DNA from: Streptomyces sp. BA2
GTDB lineage: Bacteria > Actinomycetota > Actinomycetes > Streptomycetales > Streptomycetaceae
NCBI RefSeq assembly: GCF_009769735.1
Contig: NZ_WSRO01000002.1
Location: forward strand, 8,233,001 to 8,297,000
Direction: 5' to 3'
Length of the DNA stretch: 64,000 nucleotides
The translations under genes and the position numbers were made by a program. The notes beneath the pieces were generated by a model. The model was not told the DNA's origin and made no database searches. It saw nothing but the letters and a program-made list of their open reading frames with translations. This document shows positions 26,691 to 35,288 of the stretch, piece by piece; the stretch's first letter is position 1, and each line of letters starts with the position of its first letter.

Positions 26691-27857
26691 GTGCGAGTGG
26701 GACTGCTCACCCGGGAGTATCCGCCGGACGTCTACGGCGGCGCCGGAGTCCATGTCGAGTTCCTCGCGAGGGAGTTAGAGGCTTTCGTCGATGTCGACGT
26801 GCACTGCTGGGGGAACGGGGAATCCGCCCGCGGACCCGTACGCCACCAGGCGTGGGACTCCCTGAACGGCGCCAACGACGCCCTGCGGACCTTCTCAGTG
26901 GACCTGTCCATGGCGGCCGCTCTCACGGGACGCGACCTCGTCCACTCCCACACCTGGTACGCCAACCTCGCGGGCCACTTCGGCAAGCTCCTGCACGGCA
27001 TCCCGCACGTCATGACCTCGCACTCCCTGGAGCCCCTGCGCCCCTGGAAGGCCGAGCAACTGGGCGGCGGTTACGCCCTGTCCAGCTGGGCCGAGCGCAC
27101 CGCCGCCGAGGCCGCGGACGGAGTCATCGCCGTCTCACGCGGCATGCGGGCCGACATCCTCAGCTGCTACCCCGCCATCGACCCGGCGAAGGTGCACGTC
27201 GTCCACAACGGCATCGACACCGGCCTCTACCGCCCCGACCACGGCACGGACGTCCTCGAACGCCTGGGGATCGACCCCGAGCGGCCCTACGTCCTGTTCG
27301 TCGGCCGCATCACCCGGCAAAAGGGCGTGCCCCACCTGCTGCGTGCCGCAAAGGAGTTGGACCCCGCCGCCCAGCTCGTGCTCTGCGCCGGCGCCCCCGA
27401 CACCCCGCAGATCGACGCCGAGTTCCGCACCCTCTTCCAGGAGCTGAGCCGTGCCCGCGGGGGAGTCCACTGGATCCCGGAGATGCTGCCGCGCCCGCAG
27501 GTCATCCAACTCCTCACGCACGCCCGGGTGTTCGTCTGCCCCTCCGTGTACGAGCCGCTCGGCATCGTCAACCTAGAGGCGATGGCCTGCGGCACCCCGG
27601 TCGTGGCATCGGACGTCGGCGGCATCCCCGAGGTCGTCGCCCACGGAAGCACAGGGCTCCTCGTCCCGTACGAGGAGCAGGAGCCGGCAGCCTTCGAGGC
27701 GCGGCTCGCGCAGGCCCTGAACGAACTCGTCGCCGACCCGCACACCGCGAGCCGCATGGGCGCGGCCGGACGCGACCGGGCCGTCAGGGAGTTCGGCTGG
27801 GACGCGGTCGCGCGGCGTACGGCCGACGTGTACGAGGAGTTACTCGAGTCCAAGTGA
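26691..27857 (+). CDS. glgM: GT4 glycogen synthase-like / maltose-1-phosphate synthase
   Basis: A 388-residue GT4 glycosyltransferase of the actinobacterial GlgA/GlgM group. Characterised mycobacterial GlgM joins ADP-glucose to glucose 1-phosphate to give alpha-maltose 1-phosphate for the GlgE pathway. It starts VGLLTREYPPDVYGGAGVHV (glycine-rich acceptor loop), has HSHTWYANLAGHFGKLL, then the C-terminal donor domain with VLFVGRITRQKGVPHLLRAA and the E-x7-E motif VYEPLGIVNLEAMACGTPVV. The GTG at 26691 follows GGGGG. The ADP-glucose pyrophosphorylase gene glgC follows 22 bases later. Two leucines, L29 and L384, are TTA codons (26775-26777 and 27840-27842), very rare in streptomycetes and pointing to bldA-dependent, developmentally timed expression. 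Confidence 0.92.
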   Translation: MRVGLLTREYPPDVYGGAGVHVEFLARELEAFVDVDVHCWGNGESARGPVRHQAWDSLNGANDALRTFSVDLSMAAALTGRDLVHSHTWYANLAGHFGKLLHGIPHVMTSHSLEPLRPWKAEQLGGGYALSSWAERTAAEAADGVIAVSRGMRADILSCYPAIDPAKVHVVHNGIDTGLYRPDHGTDVLERLGIDPERPYVLFVGRITRQKGVPHLLRAAKELDPAAQLVLCAGAPDTPQIDAEFRTLFQELSRARGGVHWIPEMLPRPQVIQLLTHARVFVCPSVYEPLGIVNLEAMACGTPVVASDVGGIPEVVAHGSTGLLVPYEEQEPAAFEARLAQALNELVADPHTASRMGAAGRDRAVREFGWDAVARRTADVYEELLESK

Positions 27858-27879
27858 TCCCAGTTAAGGGGGCGGCGCG

Positions 27880-29100
27880 ATGCGCGGTGGACCTTCGGTG
27901 CTCGGAATCGTCCTGGCGGGCGGTGAGGGAAAGCGTCTGCAGCCCCTCACGGCCGACCGGGCCAAACCAGCGGTCACGTTCGGCGGCACGTACCGCCTCG
28001 TCGACTTCGTGCTCTCCAATCTCGTCAACGGCGACATCCTGCGGATCTGCGTACTGACCCAGTACAAGTCGCACTCACTGGACCGGCACGTCACGACCAC
28101 CTGGCGGATGTCGAGCCTCCTCGGCAACTACGTCACTCCGGTCCCGGCACAGCAACGCCTGGGCCCGCGCTGGTACTTGGGCAGCGCGGACGCGATCCTG
28201 CAGTCCCTCAACCTCGTCCACGACGAACAGCCCGACTACATCGCGGTGTTCGGCGCCGACCACGTCTACCGGATGGACCCCCGGCAGATGCTCACCCAGC
28301 ACTTCGAGAGCGGCGCGGGGGTGACGGTCGCCGGGATCCGCGTGCCGCGCTCCGAGGCGTCGTCCTTCGGCATCATCACGCCCGCCCGAGACGGCCTGCG
28401 CGTCGACCGCTTCCTGGAGAAGCCCACCGACCCGCCAGGACTGCCCGGATCGCCGAACGAGGTCTTCGCCTCCATGGGCAACTACGTCTTCACGACGAAG
28501 ACCCTCGTCGACGCCATCCAGCAGGATGCCGAGGACGACAACTCCAAGCACGACATGGGCGGTTCGATCCTCCCCATGCTCACCGACCGCGGCCTTGCCC
28601 AGGTGTACGACTTCGACGACAACCACGTACCGGGGGAGACCGCGCGCGACCACGGCTACTGGCGTGACGTCGGCACGCTCGACGCGTACTACGAAGCGCA
28701 CATGGACCTGATCTCCGACCAGCCGGTCTTCAACCTGGACAACCGGCGCTGGCCCATCTACACCCATCCGGGCGGCCTGCCGCCCGCCAAGTTCTGCGCG
28801 GCGGGCATCGCCAGCGAGTCCATCGTCAGCGCCGGTTGCGTCATCCGGGGGCAGGTCACACGGTCCGTGCTCTCACCCGGTGTGACGATCGAGGACGGGG
28901 CGGTGGTGCAGGGGTCGGTGCTGCACGACAACGTCCGCGTCGGCAGGGGAGCGGTGGTGCGGGGCGCCGTCCTCGACAAGAACGTGGACGTCCCGCCCGG
29001 GGCGACGATCGGGGTCAACCCCGAGCGGGACGAACAGCTCTACACCGTGTCGAAGGGGGGCGTGATCGCCCTTGGGAAGGGGCAGGTTGTTCCCATGTAG
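27880..29100 (+). CDS. glgC: Glucose-1-phosphate adenylyltransferase
   Basis: ADP-glucose pyrophosphorylase: ATP plus glucose 1-phosphate gives ADP-glucose, the donor for glycogen and for GlgM. The 406-residue protein has the nucleotide-binding start [20 protein letters not shown], then [20 protein letters not shown], the substrate sites [14 protein letters not shown] and [25 protein letters not shown], and a C-terminal left-handed beta-helix ([20 protein letters not shown]). All are at the expected positions. AAGGGGG precedes the ATG at 27880. It is in an operon with glgM. The pair makes maltose 1-phosphate; glgE and glgB are not in the window. Confidence 0.97.
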   Translation: MRGGPSVLGIVLAGGEGKRLQPLTADRAKPAVTFGGTYRLVDFVLSNLVNGDILRICVLTQYKSHSLDRHVTTTWRMSSLLGNYVTPVPAQQRLGPRWYLGSADAILQSLNLVHDEQPDYIAVFGADHVYRMDPRQMLTQHFESGAGVTVAGIRVPRSEASSFGIITPARDGLRVDRFLEKPTDPPGLPGSPNEVFASMGNYVFTTKTLVDAIQQDAEDDNSKHDMGGSILPMLTDRGLAQVYDFDDNHVPGETARDHGYWRDVGTLDAYYEAHMDLISDQPVFNLDNRRWPIYTHPGGLPPAKFCAAGIASESIVSAGCVIRGQVTRSVLSPGVTIEDGAVVQGSVLHDNVRVGRGAVVRGAVLDKNVDVPPGATIGVNPERDEQLYTVSKGGVIALGKGQVVPM

Positions 29101-29133
29101 CCCGGTCCGCCCCGTGCATAGCTGTGCTGCCCT

Positions 29134-30156
29134 CTACAGCACCCGCCGTCTGCGGCCAAGCCACGTCTGTGCGATCACGACGAGCGCCAGGAAGGCGCCG
29201 CTGACCACCTGTTGGTAGGCCGAGTCGAGCGAGCCGATCTGGTTGATGACGTTCTGGATGACCTTCAGGAGCAGTACGCCGACGAGTGATCCGCTGATGA
29301 AGCCGAATCCGCCGGTCAGCAGCGTGCCGCCGATCACGACCGCGGAGATCGCCTCCAGTTCCATGCCCGAGCCGAGGATGGTGACGCCCGAGACCAGCCA
29401 GGCCGCGTTGAGCGCGCCCGCGAGGCCCGCGCAGAGGCCGGAGAGTGTGTAGACGGTGACCTTGGTGCGGGCCACCGGGGCGCCCATGAGGGCCGCCGCG
29501 TCTTCGTTGCCGCCGACCGCGTACACGTACTGCCCGAAGCGGCTGCGGCGCAGGACCACGGCGCCGGCCACGAAGAGGGCGAGCGTGATCCAGACCGGGG
29601 CTCCGACACCGAGGACCTTTCCCTGGCCGAGTGTCGCGAAGAACGAGTCCTTGTCGACCAGGTAGGTCTTGGAGCCCTCGTCGGTGATGGACAGGAGGAT
29701 GCCGCGTGCGCCCAGCATCGCGGCCAGCGTCACGATGAAGGGGGCGAGGCGGGAGCGGGCGATGAGGAGGCCGTTGACCAGGCCGATGAGCCCGCAGACG
29801 GCCAGGGGGAGGAGGAGCGCCACCGCTGTTCCGTACTGGGAACCCCAGGCCGCGAGGACGCCGCCGAGGGCGAAGAGCGAGCCGACCGAGAGATCGATGC
29901 CGCCCGTGATGATCACGAACGTCATGCCGAGTGCCACGACCGCGAGGAACGCGGAGGACACCGCCATGTTCTCCAGGTTGTCGCCGGTCAGGAACGTGTC
30001 GAAGCTGAGCGACGCGGCTGTGACGGCCACGAGCAACGTGACCAGGGCGCCGTGTTGTTGGGCCAGGGCGCTGAGGCGTTCGGAGCGGGTCGGGCCTGTT
30101 GGTTCGTCCTCTGGCTTCTTCATGGGCTTGGCTTCGGATAGGACGGTGCCGGTCAC
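29134..30156 (-). CDS. Sugar ABC transporter permease (YjfF/YtfT-like), second subunit
   Basis: A 340-residue inner-membrane permease of the ribose/galactofuranose (CUT2) class, with about ten hydrophobic helices. Class motifs are VIITGGIDLSVGSLFALGGV, VNGLLIARSRLAPFIVTLAA and GGTLLTGGFGFISGSLVGVL. The GTG at 30156 overlaps the stop of the upstream permease as GTGA; a second possible start (ATG, MKKPEDEP) lies 11 codons in. With the other permease, the twin ATPase and the binding protein it forms a complete importer in the order binding protein, ATPase, permease, permease, as in YtfQ-YtfR-YtfT-YjfF. It is last in the operon, convergent with glgC. Confidence 0.92.
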   Translation of the reverse strand: MTGTVLSEAKPMKKPEDEPTGPTRSERLSALAQQHGALVTLLVAVTAASLSFDTFLTGDNLENMAVSSAFLAVVALGMTFVIITGGIDLSVGSLFALGGVLAAWGSQYGTAVALLLPLAVCGLIGLVNGLLIARSRLAPFIVTLAAMLGARGILLSITDEGSKTYLVDKDSFFATLGQGKVLGVGAPVWITLALFVAGAVVLRRSRFGQYVYAVGGNEDAAALMGAPVARTKVTVYTLSGLCAGLAGALNAAWLVSGVTILGSGMELEAISAVVIGGTLLTGGFGFISGSLVGVLLLKVIQNVINQIGSLDSAYQQVVSGAFLALVVIAQTWLGRRRRVL

Positions 30157-31115
30157 CGCTTGCCCCTCTCCCGTGCCGCGTAGACGGCGAGAATGATCAC
30201 TACGGCCTGGGCGATCTGGGTCCAGGAGGGCGGCAGATCGTGCTTGATGAGCGTGGCGGTGAGCAGCTGGATCAGCACGGCGCCCGCGACGGTGCCGCCG
30301 ATCCGTACGCGCCCGCCGCTGAGCGGGGTGCCGCCGACCACGACCGCGGTGATCGCGGACAGTTCCATCAGGTTGCCGAGCGAAGTCGGATCGCTCGCGG
30401 TGAGGCGGGCTGTCGCGAGGACGCCCGCGATGGCGGCCAGTGCTCCGGAGCAGACGTAGACCAGGATCAGGACACGGCGTACGGGGAGTCCCGCGAGGCG
30501 GGCCGCGGGGCGGCTGTCGCCGATGGCGAGGAGTTGGCGGCCGAAGGTGGTTCGGCGGACGACGAAGGCGACGAGGAGCGCGAGGGCTGCTGCGATCAGG
30601 ACCAGGTAGGGGATGCCGAGGATCGCTCCGGAGCCGAGCGATGCCATGGTCGGGTCGCGTACGTCCTTGAGCTGGGGGAGGAGTACGAGGGCGAGGCCCC
30701 GGCCCGCGACCATCAACGCCAGTGTGGCGACGATGGGTTGGACGCCGATGAAGGCGATGAGGGAGCCGTTCGCGATGCCTATGGCTGCGCCGCCTATGAC
30801 CGCGACCACGAGGGCGATCCATGTCCCGTAGCCGAGGTAGAGGGAGAGGAGGGACGTGGACAGCGCCATGACCGAGCCGACGGAGAGGTCCACGCCCTCG
30901 CTGCCTATGGCTAGCGCCATGCCTAGCGCGACGATGAGGACGGGGGCTACCTGGACTGCCTGGGTGCGGAAGTTCTCGGCGGAGAGGAAGTGGGGGGTGA
31001 GGGCGATGTTCAGGATCAGGAGTACGGCTACGCCCAGGTAGACGCCGTAGTTCTGGAGGAAGCGGAGGGTGCGCTCGCGGTCGGCGGCTTTGGCTCCTAG
31101 GGCGAGGTCAGTCAT
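30153..31115 (-). CDS. Sugar ABC transporter permease (YtfT-like), first subunit
   Basis: A 320-residue CUT2-class permease. Hydrophobic helices include YGVYLGVAVLLILNIAL, and the class signatures MALAIGSEGVDLSVGSVMAL, ANGSLIAFIGVQPIVATLAL and GGTPLSGGRVRIGGTVAGAV are present. It starts at ATG 31115, MTDLALGAKAADRERTLRFL. Directly before the ATG are four 9-base repeats (31117-31152) that would read Gly-Ala-Pro in frame but hold no earlier start codon. A 197-base gap separates it from the ATPase gene. Two different permeases point to a heterodimeric channel, as in the E. coli galactofuranose importer. The precise sugar is uncertain. Confidence 0.92.
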   Translation of the reverse strand: MTDLALGAKAADRERTLRFLQNYGVYLGVAVLLILNIALTPHFLSAENFRTQAVQVAPVLIVALGMALAIGSEGVDLSVGSVMALSTSLLSLYLGYGTWIALVVAVIGGAAIGIANGSLIAFIGVQPIVATLALMVAGRGLALVLLPQLKDVRDPTMASLGSGAILGIPYLVLIAAALALLVAFVVRRTTFGRQLLAIGDSRPAARLAGLPVRRVLILVYVCSGALAAIAGVLATARLTASDPTSLGNLMELSAITAVVVGGTPLSGGRVRIGGTVAGAVLIQLLTATLIKHDLPPSWTQIAQAVVIILAVYAARERGKR

Positions 31116-31116
31116 G

Positions 31117-31152
31117 GGTGCCCCCGGTGCTCCGGGTGCCCCGGGTGCGCCT
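31117..31152. repeat. Four tandem 9-bp repeats (GGTGCNCCN)
   Basis: GGTGCCCCC, GGTGCTCCG, GGTGCCCCG and GGTGCGCCT are arranged head to tail immediately upstream of the permease start on its minus strand. They occupy the ribosome-binding region and read (Gly-Ala-Pro)4 in the permease frame. This may be slipped-strand duplication. Confidence 0.75.
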
Positions 31153-31177
31153 TGGCTCTTCTGTGGGGCGGGGCCGC

Positions 31178-31269
31178 GCCGGTATGTCCGTCCTCGCTAT
31201 CGTCCGGTGGCCGCATGGGTACTTCGGCACCGGAGCGCCGCGAACCGTGCTCCGGGCAGACATACCGGC
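31178..31269. repeat. Spaced inverted repeat in the ATPase-permease gap
   Basis: GCCGGTATGTC (31178-31188) and its exact complement GACATACCGGC (31259-31269) flank a 70-base loop. The pair lies inside the otherwise gene-free gap between the ATPase and the first permease. It could form an mRNA structure that tunes permease expression relative to the ATPase; no other function is apparent. Confidence 0.6.
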
Positions 31270-31312
31270 ACGTCCCCTCAGGTCGGCTCGGCGGCCGCGG
31301 GTGGATTGGGGG

Positions 31313-32839
31313 TTACTCACTCTCACTGGGGCCCCCGGTGGTGGCTATCGCTCGCATGAGGGCGTCCTCTGTGACCTGGGCGCCGGTGAGTTCTTCGATC
31401 ACCGTGCCGTCCTTGAGGACGATGACTCGGTCCGAGCCCTCTATCAGTTCCTCCATGTCGGAGGAGATGAGGAGGACCGCAAGGCCGTCGTTGGCCAGCT
31501 CGTCTATGAGCTTTTGGACTTCGGCCTTCGCGCCGATGTCTATGCCTCGGGTGGGTTCGTCGAGGAGGAGGACCTTGGGGTTCATCGCAAGCCAGCGGGC
31601 CAGGAGGACCTTTTGCTGGTTGCCGCCCGACAGTTCGCCCACTTTCTGGTGGGGGCCCGATGCCTTGATGCGCAGTCGCCTCATGAACGTGTCGACGATC
31701 CCGTCGATGCGGCTCTCGTTCACCAGGCCGAAGCGCGAGAGGCGGGGGAGTGCTGCGAGTGCGATGTTCTCGCGGACCGAGAGGCCGGGGACTATCCCCT
31801 CGGCCTTGCGGTCCTCGGGGAGGAGGCTGATCCCGGCCCGGATGGCGGCGGGGGGTGAGCCGGTGCGGATCGGGCTTCCGGCTATCAGTACGTTGCCCGA
31901 GTCGGTCGCAAGTGCACCCGCGATCGCCTTCGCCGTCTCGCTGCGGCCCGAGCCGAGCAGGCCCCCCAGCCCTACGACCTCGCCTGGGCGGATCTCGACG
32001 GATACGCCGTGGAGGTGGTGGCGCATCGTCAGGTCAGTGGCTTGGAGGACTGGTTGGGTTTCTGGGGCGTGTTCTCCGGAGAACTTGGTTACGCCCTCTT
32101 CGCGGACCTCGCCGACCTCGCGACCCAGCATGAGGGAGACGAGACGTAGTCGGTCGAGCTCTGCGATGGGTCCCGTGTGTACCAGCTTGCCGTCGCGGAG
32201 GACGGTGACCGTGTCGCACACCTCGTAGAGCTCCTCAAGGCGATGGCTGACGTAGATCACCGCTATCCCGCGGTCCCGCAGCATGCGGATGACGCCGAAC
32301 AGGGTCTGTACCTCGCGGGGTTCGAGGGACGACGTCGGCTCGTCCATGATGACGACCTGCGCGTCGACCGAGACCGCTCGGGCCAGGGCCACCATCTGCT
32401 GTGTGCCGACGCCGAGTTCGCGTAGAGGACGGCGTACGTCGACGCTTATGCCGAGCCGTTTGAGGGCCGCGTCCGCCTCGCGGTGCATGCGGCGGAAGTC
32501 GATGAGGCCGAGACGGCCGCGTGGCTCGCGGCCGAGGAAGAGGTTGCGGGCCACGCTCATCAGGGGGACGAGGTTGACCTCCTGGTAGATGGTGGAGATG
32601 CCCGCGTGCTGGGCCTCCAGGGGGGTGGCGAAGGTGACTTGGCGGTTGTTGTACGTCAGGTTGCCTGTGTCCGGTGCGTATACGCCTGTGAGGACTTTGA
32701 TCAGGGTTGACTTGCCCGCGCCGTTCTCGCCTATCAAGGCGTGCACCTCACCGGCGCGCGCGGTGAAGTCGACCTCGTCGAGAGCTCGTACGCCGGGGAA
32801 CGTCTTGGTCAGGTGGGTTACTGAGAGGACGTCAGGCAT
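31313..32839 (-). CDS. Sugar ABC transporter ATPase, two nucleotide-binding domains
   Basis: A 508-residue RbsA/YtfR-type twin ATPase. Domain 1 has Walker A GENGAGKST, signature LGVGTQQM (in place of LSGGQ) and Walker B VVIMDEPTSSL. Domain 2 has the degenerate P-loop GGLLGSGRSETAKAI, signature LSGGNQQ and LLLDEPTRGIDIGAKAEVQK. This asymmetry is standard for CUT2 importers. The stop of the binding-protein gene and this start are one base apart (32841/32839), so they are translated from one message. It energises the two permeases downstream. Substrate by synteny and binding-protein similarity: galactofuranose-like or another monosaccharide. Confidence 0.95.
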   Translation of the reverse strand: MPDVLSVTHLTKTFPGVRALDEVDFTARAGEVHALIGENGAGKSTLIKVLTGVYAPDTGNLTYNNRQVTFATPLEAQHAGISTIYQEVNLVPLMSVARNLFLGREPRGRLGLIDFRRMHREADAALKRLGISVDVRRPLRELGVGTQQMVALARAVSVDAQVVIMDEPTSSLEPREVQTLFGVIRMLRDRGIAVIYVSHRLEELYEVCDTVTVLRDGKLVHTGPIAELDRLRLVSLMLGREVGEVREEGVTKFSGEHAPETQPVLQATDLTMRHHLHGVSVEIRPGEVVGLGGLLGSGRSETAKAIAGALATDSGNVLIAGSPIRTGSPPAAIRAGISLLPEDRKAEGIVPGLSVRENIALAALPRLSRFGLVNESRIDGIVDTFMRRLRIKASGPHQKVGELSGGNQQKVLLARWLAMNPKVLLLDEPTRGIDIGAKAEVQKLIDELANDGLAVLLISSDMEELIEGSDRVIVLKDGTVIEELTGAQVTEDALMRAIATTGGPSESE

Positions 32840-32840
32840 C

Positions 32841-33938
32841 TCAGTACGCCTTGCCGAGGTCCGCCTTGGCGTTGGTCTTCGTGTACGCGCTGTCCTTGAT
32901 GACGATGTCCTGCGAGACCTTCGTGCCCTTGGTGAAGGTGTCGAGGGTCTGGAAGGCGAGCGGGCCGAAGCGCGGGTTCGACTCGATGACGCCGTCGATC
33001 CAGCCGTCGACGATGCCCTGCACGGCGTTGCGCGTGCCGTCGACCGTCACGATCTTCACGTCGCCGGCCTTCTTGCCCGCGCCCTTGAGGGCGTTGACGG
33101 CGCCGAGGCCCATCTCGTCGTTCTCGGCGTAGATCCCGGTGATGTCCGGCTTGGACTGGATGAGCTGCTCGGTGACCTGCTGGCCCTTCTCGCGGGCGAA
33201 CTCGCCCGTCTGCTTGAAGACGACCTTCAGGTCGGGGGCCTTCTCCTTGATGCGGTCCTCGAAGCCCTTGGTGCGCTCGGTGGTGACGTTGTTGCCCGCC
33301 GCGCCGAGCAGGATCGCGACCTTGCCCTTGCCACCCGTCGACTTGATCATCTGGTCCGCCGCGCGCTTGCCCTGCTCGACGAAGTCGGAGCCGATGAAGC
33401 TCACGTAGTTCTTGCAGGCCTTGGCGTTGATCTTGCGGTCGATGGTGATGATCGGGATGTGCTTGGCGGAGGCCGAGCGCAGCACCGGCTCCCAGCCGTC
33501 GGAGTTCAGCGGTGCGATGACGAGGAGGTCGGCGCCCTTGGCGATGAGGTCCTGGACGTCGCTGATCTGCTTGGAGAACTGCGACTGGGCGTTGGCGGTC
33601 AGGAGTTTGACGCCGCGCTTCTTCGCCTCGGCCTTGATGGACGCCGTCTCCGCGATGCGGAAGGGGTTGGCCTCCTTCTCGGACTGGGAGAAGCCGACCG
33701 TGGCGGACTTGAGATCGAGCTTCTTGCCGCCGTAGGCGTCTATCGCACAGGTCGGGCCGCTGCCCGCGCTCGGCTCCGAGACGACCTGGCCCGAGTCGCC
33801 CTGGTCCTGTGACGCGGAGCTCTTGTCGCCGTCGTCCTCGGACTTGGCGCACCCGGTGGCGAGCGCGAGGCTCGCGGCGAGACCGGCGGCGAGGAGGGTC
33901 CTGGCTGAGGTGCGGCTAAGGCGTGTGGTCGGCTTCAT
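32841..33938 (-). CDS. Sugar-binding lipoprotein, YtfQ (galactofuranose-binding) like
   Basis: A 365-residue periplasmic-binding-protein-type lipoprotein. The signal peptide ends with lipobox LATGC (C30 lipidated). The mature part follows galactofuranose-binding YtfQ block for block: VGFSQSEKEANPFRIAETAS, KGADLLVIAPLNSDGWEPVL, ITIDRKINAKACKNYVSFIG, KGFEDRIKEKAPDLKVV, GIYAENDEMGLGAVNAL. The GWEPVL and YAENDEM motifs are shared with that family. Start is the ATG at 33938. It is first gene of the importer operon. The upstream 144 bases contain two operator-like dyads, including a CAACGATG variant (34027-34040) of the site found before the GH2 and GH92 genes. Sugar identity is inferred, not proven. 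Confidence 0.92.
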   Translation of the reverse strand: MKPTTRLSRTSARTLLAAGLAASLALATGCAKSEDDGDKSSASQDQGDSGQVVSEPSAGSGPTCAIDAYGGKKLDLKSATVGFSQSEKEANPFRIAETASIKAEAKKRGVKLLTANAQSQFSKQISDVQDLIAKGADLLVIAPLNSDGWEPVLRSASAKHIPIITIDRKINAKACKNYVSFIGSDFVEQGKRAADQMIKSTGGKGKVAILLGAAGNNVTTERTKGFEDRIKEKAPDLKVVFKQTGEFAREKGQQVTEQLIQSKPDITGIYAENDEMGLGAVNALKGAGKKAGDVKIVTVDGTRNAVQGIVDGWIDGVIESNPRFGPLAFQTLDTFTKGTKVSQDIVIKDSAYTKTNAKADLGKAY

Positions 33939-34026
33939 GGAGTCCCCAAAACGGCACGGCCCCGGCGCTGAGAGCGCTCACGGGAGGATCGGCTCTTACG
34001 GTCAACTCAGCGGTACGGGGAGCTTT

Positions 34027-34040
34027 TTACATCGTTGCAA
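34027..34040. promoter_or_regulatory. LacI-type operator, transporter operon
   Basis: Reading the minus strand, TTGCAACGATGTAA matches the CAACGTTGT core of the sites at 35196 and 38744 in eight of nine positions. It is about 90 bases upstream of the sugar-binding-protein gene. A second dyad, TGAGAGCGCTCA (33969-33980), lies nearer the start codon and may be a separate weak LacI-type site. Confidence 0.5.
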
Positions 34041-34082
34041 GGGGGCTGTAAACCCTCTGCGCAAGGGGAGAGCGCCGACGGA

Positions 34083-35096
34083 TCAGCGTCGGCCCAGTGT
34101 GCTCTCGCGCTCCACCAGGCGGAATTCCGCGGTGAGTTCACGCCCCTCGGGCTCGGCCGTGCCCTCAAGGCTCCGCAGCAGCGAGGCCACCGCGAGGCGG
34201 GCGATGGCCTGTTTGTCCGGCGAGACCGTGGTGAGGGTGACCGCCCCGAACTGGCCCTCGGCGATGTCGTCGAAGCCCACCACCGCCACGTCCCACGGCA
34301 CGCGCAGTCCCCGCTCGTGCAGCACGCGCATGGCGCCGATCGCCACCAGGTCGTTGTACGCGAACACCGCGTCGGGCCGCACCCCGGAGTCCAGCATCCG
34401 CGCCATCGCCTTCGCCCCGTCCCAGCGGTTCCAGCCGCCGACCGGGCCCACCAGATTGTCCGGCGCGGCTATCCCCGCCTGCGTCAACTCCTCGCGCCAG
34501 CCCTGGAGTCGGAGGTTCGCGGGCTGGTTCGCGGAGTCCGTGCGGGCGCCGAGATACGCGATACGGGAGCGGCCGCGGCCGATGAGGTGGCACACCGCCG
34601 TGCGTGCCGCCGCGACGTTGTCGATCGCGATGTGGTCGTAGGGCAGGTCGTACTGGCGCTCACCGAGCAGCACCAGCGGTACGTCGTCCTCGCGGCCGAG
34701 CAGGTCGGCCGCTTCGAGCTCCAGCGGGCTCAGGATCAGACCGTCGATGACCCGGGCCCGGAAGCCCTGGCTGACCAGGACCTCCTGCTCGCGTTCGCCA
34801 CGGGTGTGGTCGAGCAGGACGGTGAAGTCGTGCTCGGCCGCCGCGTCGATGACCGCGCCCGCCAGCTCGGCGAAGTACGGGTTGCCGAGCTCGGGAACGG
34901 CAAGGGCGATGATTCCCGTACGGCCCTTGCGCAGGTGACGTGCCGTCAAGTTCGGGCGGTAGCCCAGCTCGTCGATGGCCTCCTGCACGCGCGCCCGCAT
35001 CGCCGGGGTGACGTGCTGATATTTGTTCACCACGTTCGAGACGGTCTTGATGGAGACGCCCGCGCGCTCCGCGACGTCCTTGAGGCTAACCCGCAC
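34083..35096 (-). CDS. LacI family regulator of the sugar importer / GH2 region
   Basis: A 337-residue repressor with an N-terminal LacI helix-turn-helix (SLKDVAERAGVSIKTVSNVV) and the hinge helix ELGYRPNLTARHLRKGRTG. A periplasmic-binding-protein-like sensor domain follows (IIALAVPELGNPYFAELAGA, DGLILSPLEL, DAVFAYNDLVAIGAMRVLHE, VVGFDDI). The start is GTG 35096. It lies between the importer operon and the divergent GH2 gene, and palindromes of CAACGTTG type occur in front of the importer, the GH2 gene and the GH92 gene. It is therefore the likely local regulator of all three. The inducer would be the sugar taken up or released. Confidence 0.95.
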   Translation of the reverse strand: MRVSLKDVAERAGVSIKTVSNVVNKYQHVTPAMRARVQEAIDELGYRPNLTARHLRKGRTGIIALAVPELGNPYFAELAGAVIDAAAEHDFTVLLDHTRGEREQEVLVSQGFRARVIDGLILSPLELEAADLLGREDDVPLVLLGERQYDLPYDHIAIDNVAAARTAVCHLIGRGRSRIAYLGARTDSANQPANLRLQGWREELTQAGIAAPDNLVGPVGGWNRWDGAKAMARMLDSGVRPDAVFAYNDLVAIGAMRVLHERGLRVPWDVAVVGFDDIAEGQFGAVTLTTVSPDKQAIARLAVASLLRSLEGTAEPEGRELTAEFRLVERESTLGRR

Positions 35097-35195
35097 GTGC
35101 AGCTCCCTGCGTCGAGGTGCACCCCTGTCCTGGGGTGTTTGTCATGGCCCTGGACAGCGCGCCGAAGGGCGTGCTGTCATGCCAACTGCCGTTCC

Positions 35196-35210
35196 TTCCA
35201 ACGTTGTACA
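35196..35210. promoter_or_regulatory. LacI-type operator between LacI and GH2 genes
   Basis: TTCCAACGTTGTACA contains the perfect palindrome CAACGTTG (35199-35206). A related half site, CTCGTTGTACC, follows at 35213-35223. The position, in the 192-base divergent gap, allows repression of both the LacI gene and the GH2 gene. A CACCCC/GGGGTG hairpin (35120-35137) also lies in this gap. Confidence 0.6.
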
Positions 35211-35288
35211 GACTCGTTGTACCGACTGGAGCGGCGAGCCGCCACCCTTCCTCAGCCTTCGAGCACCGCTTCAAGCAAAGGAGGATCC

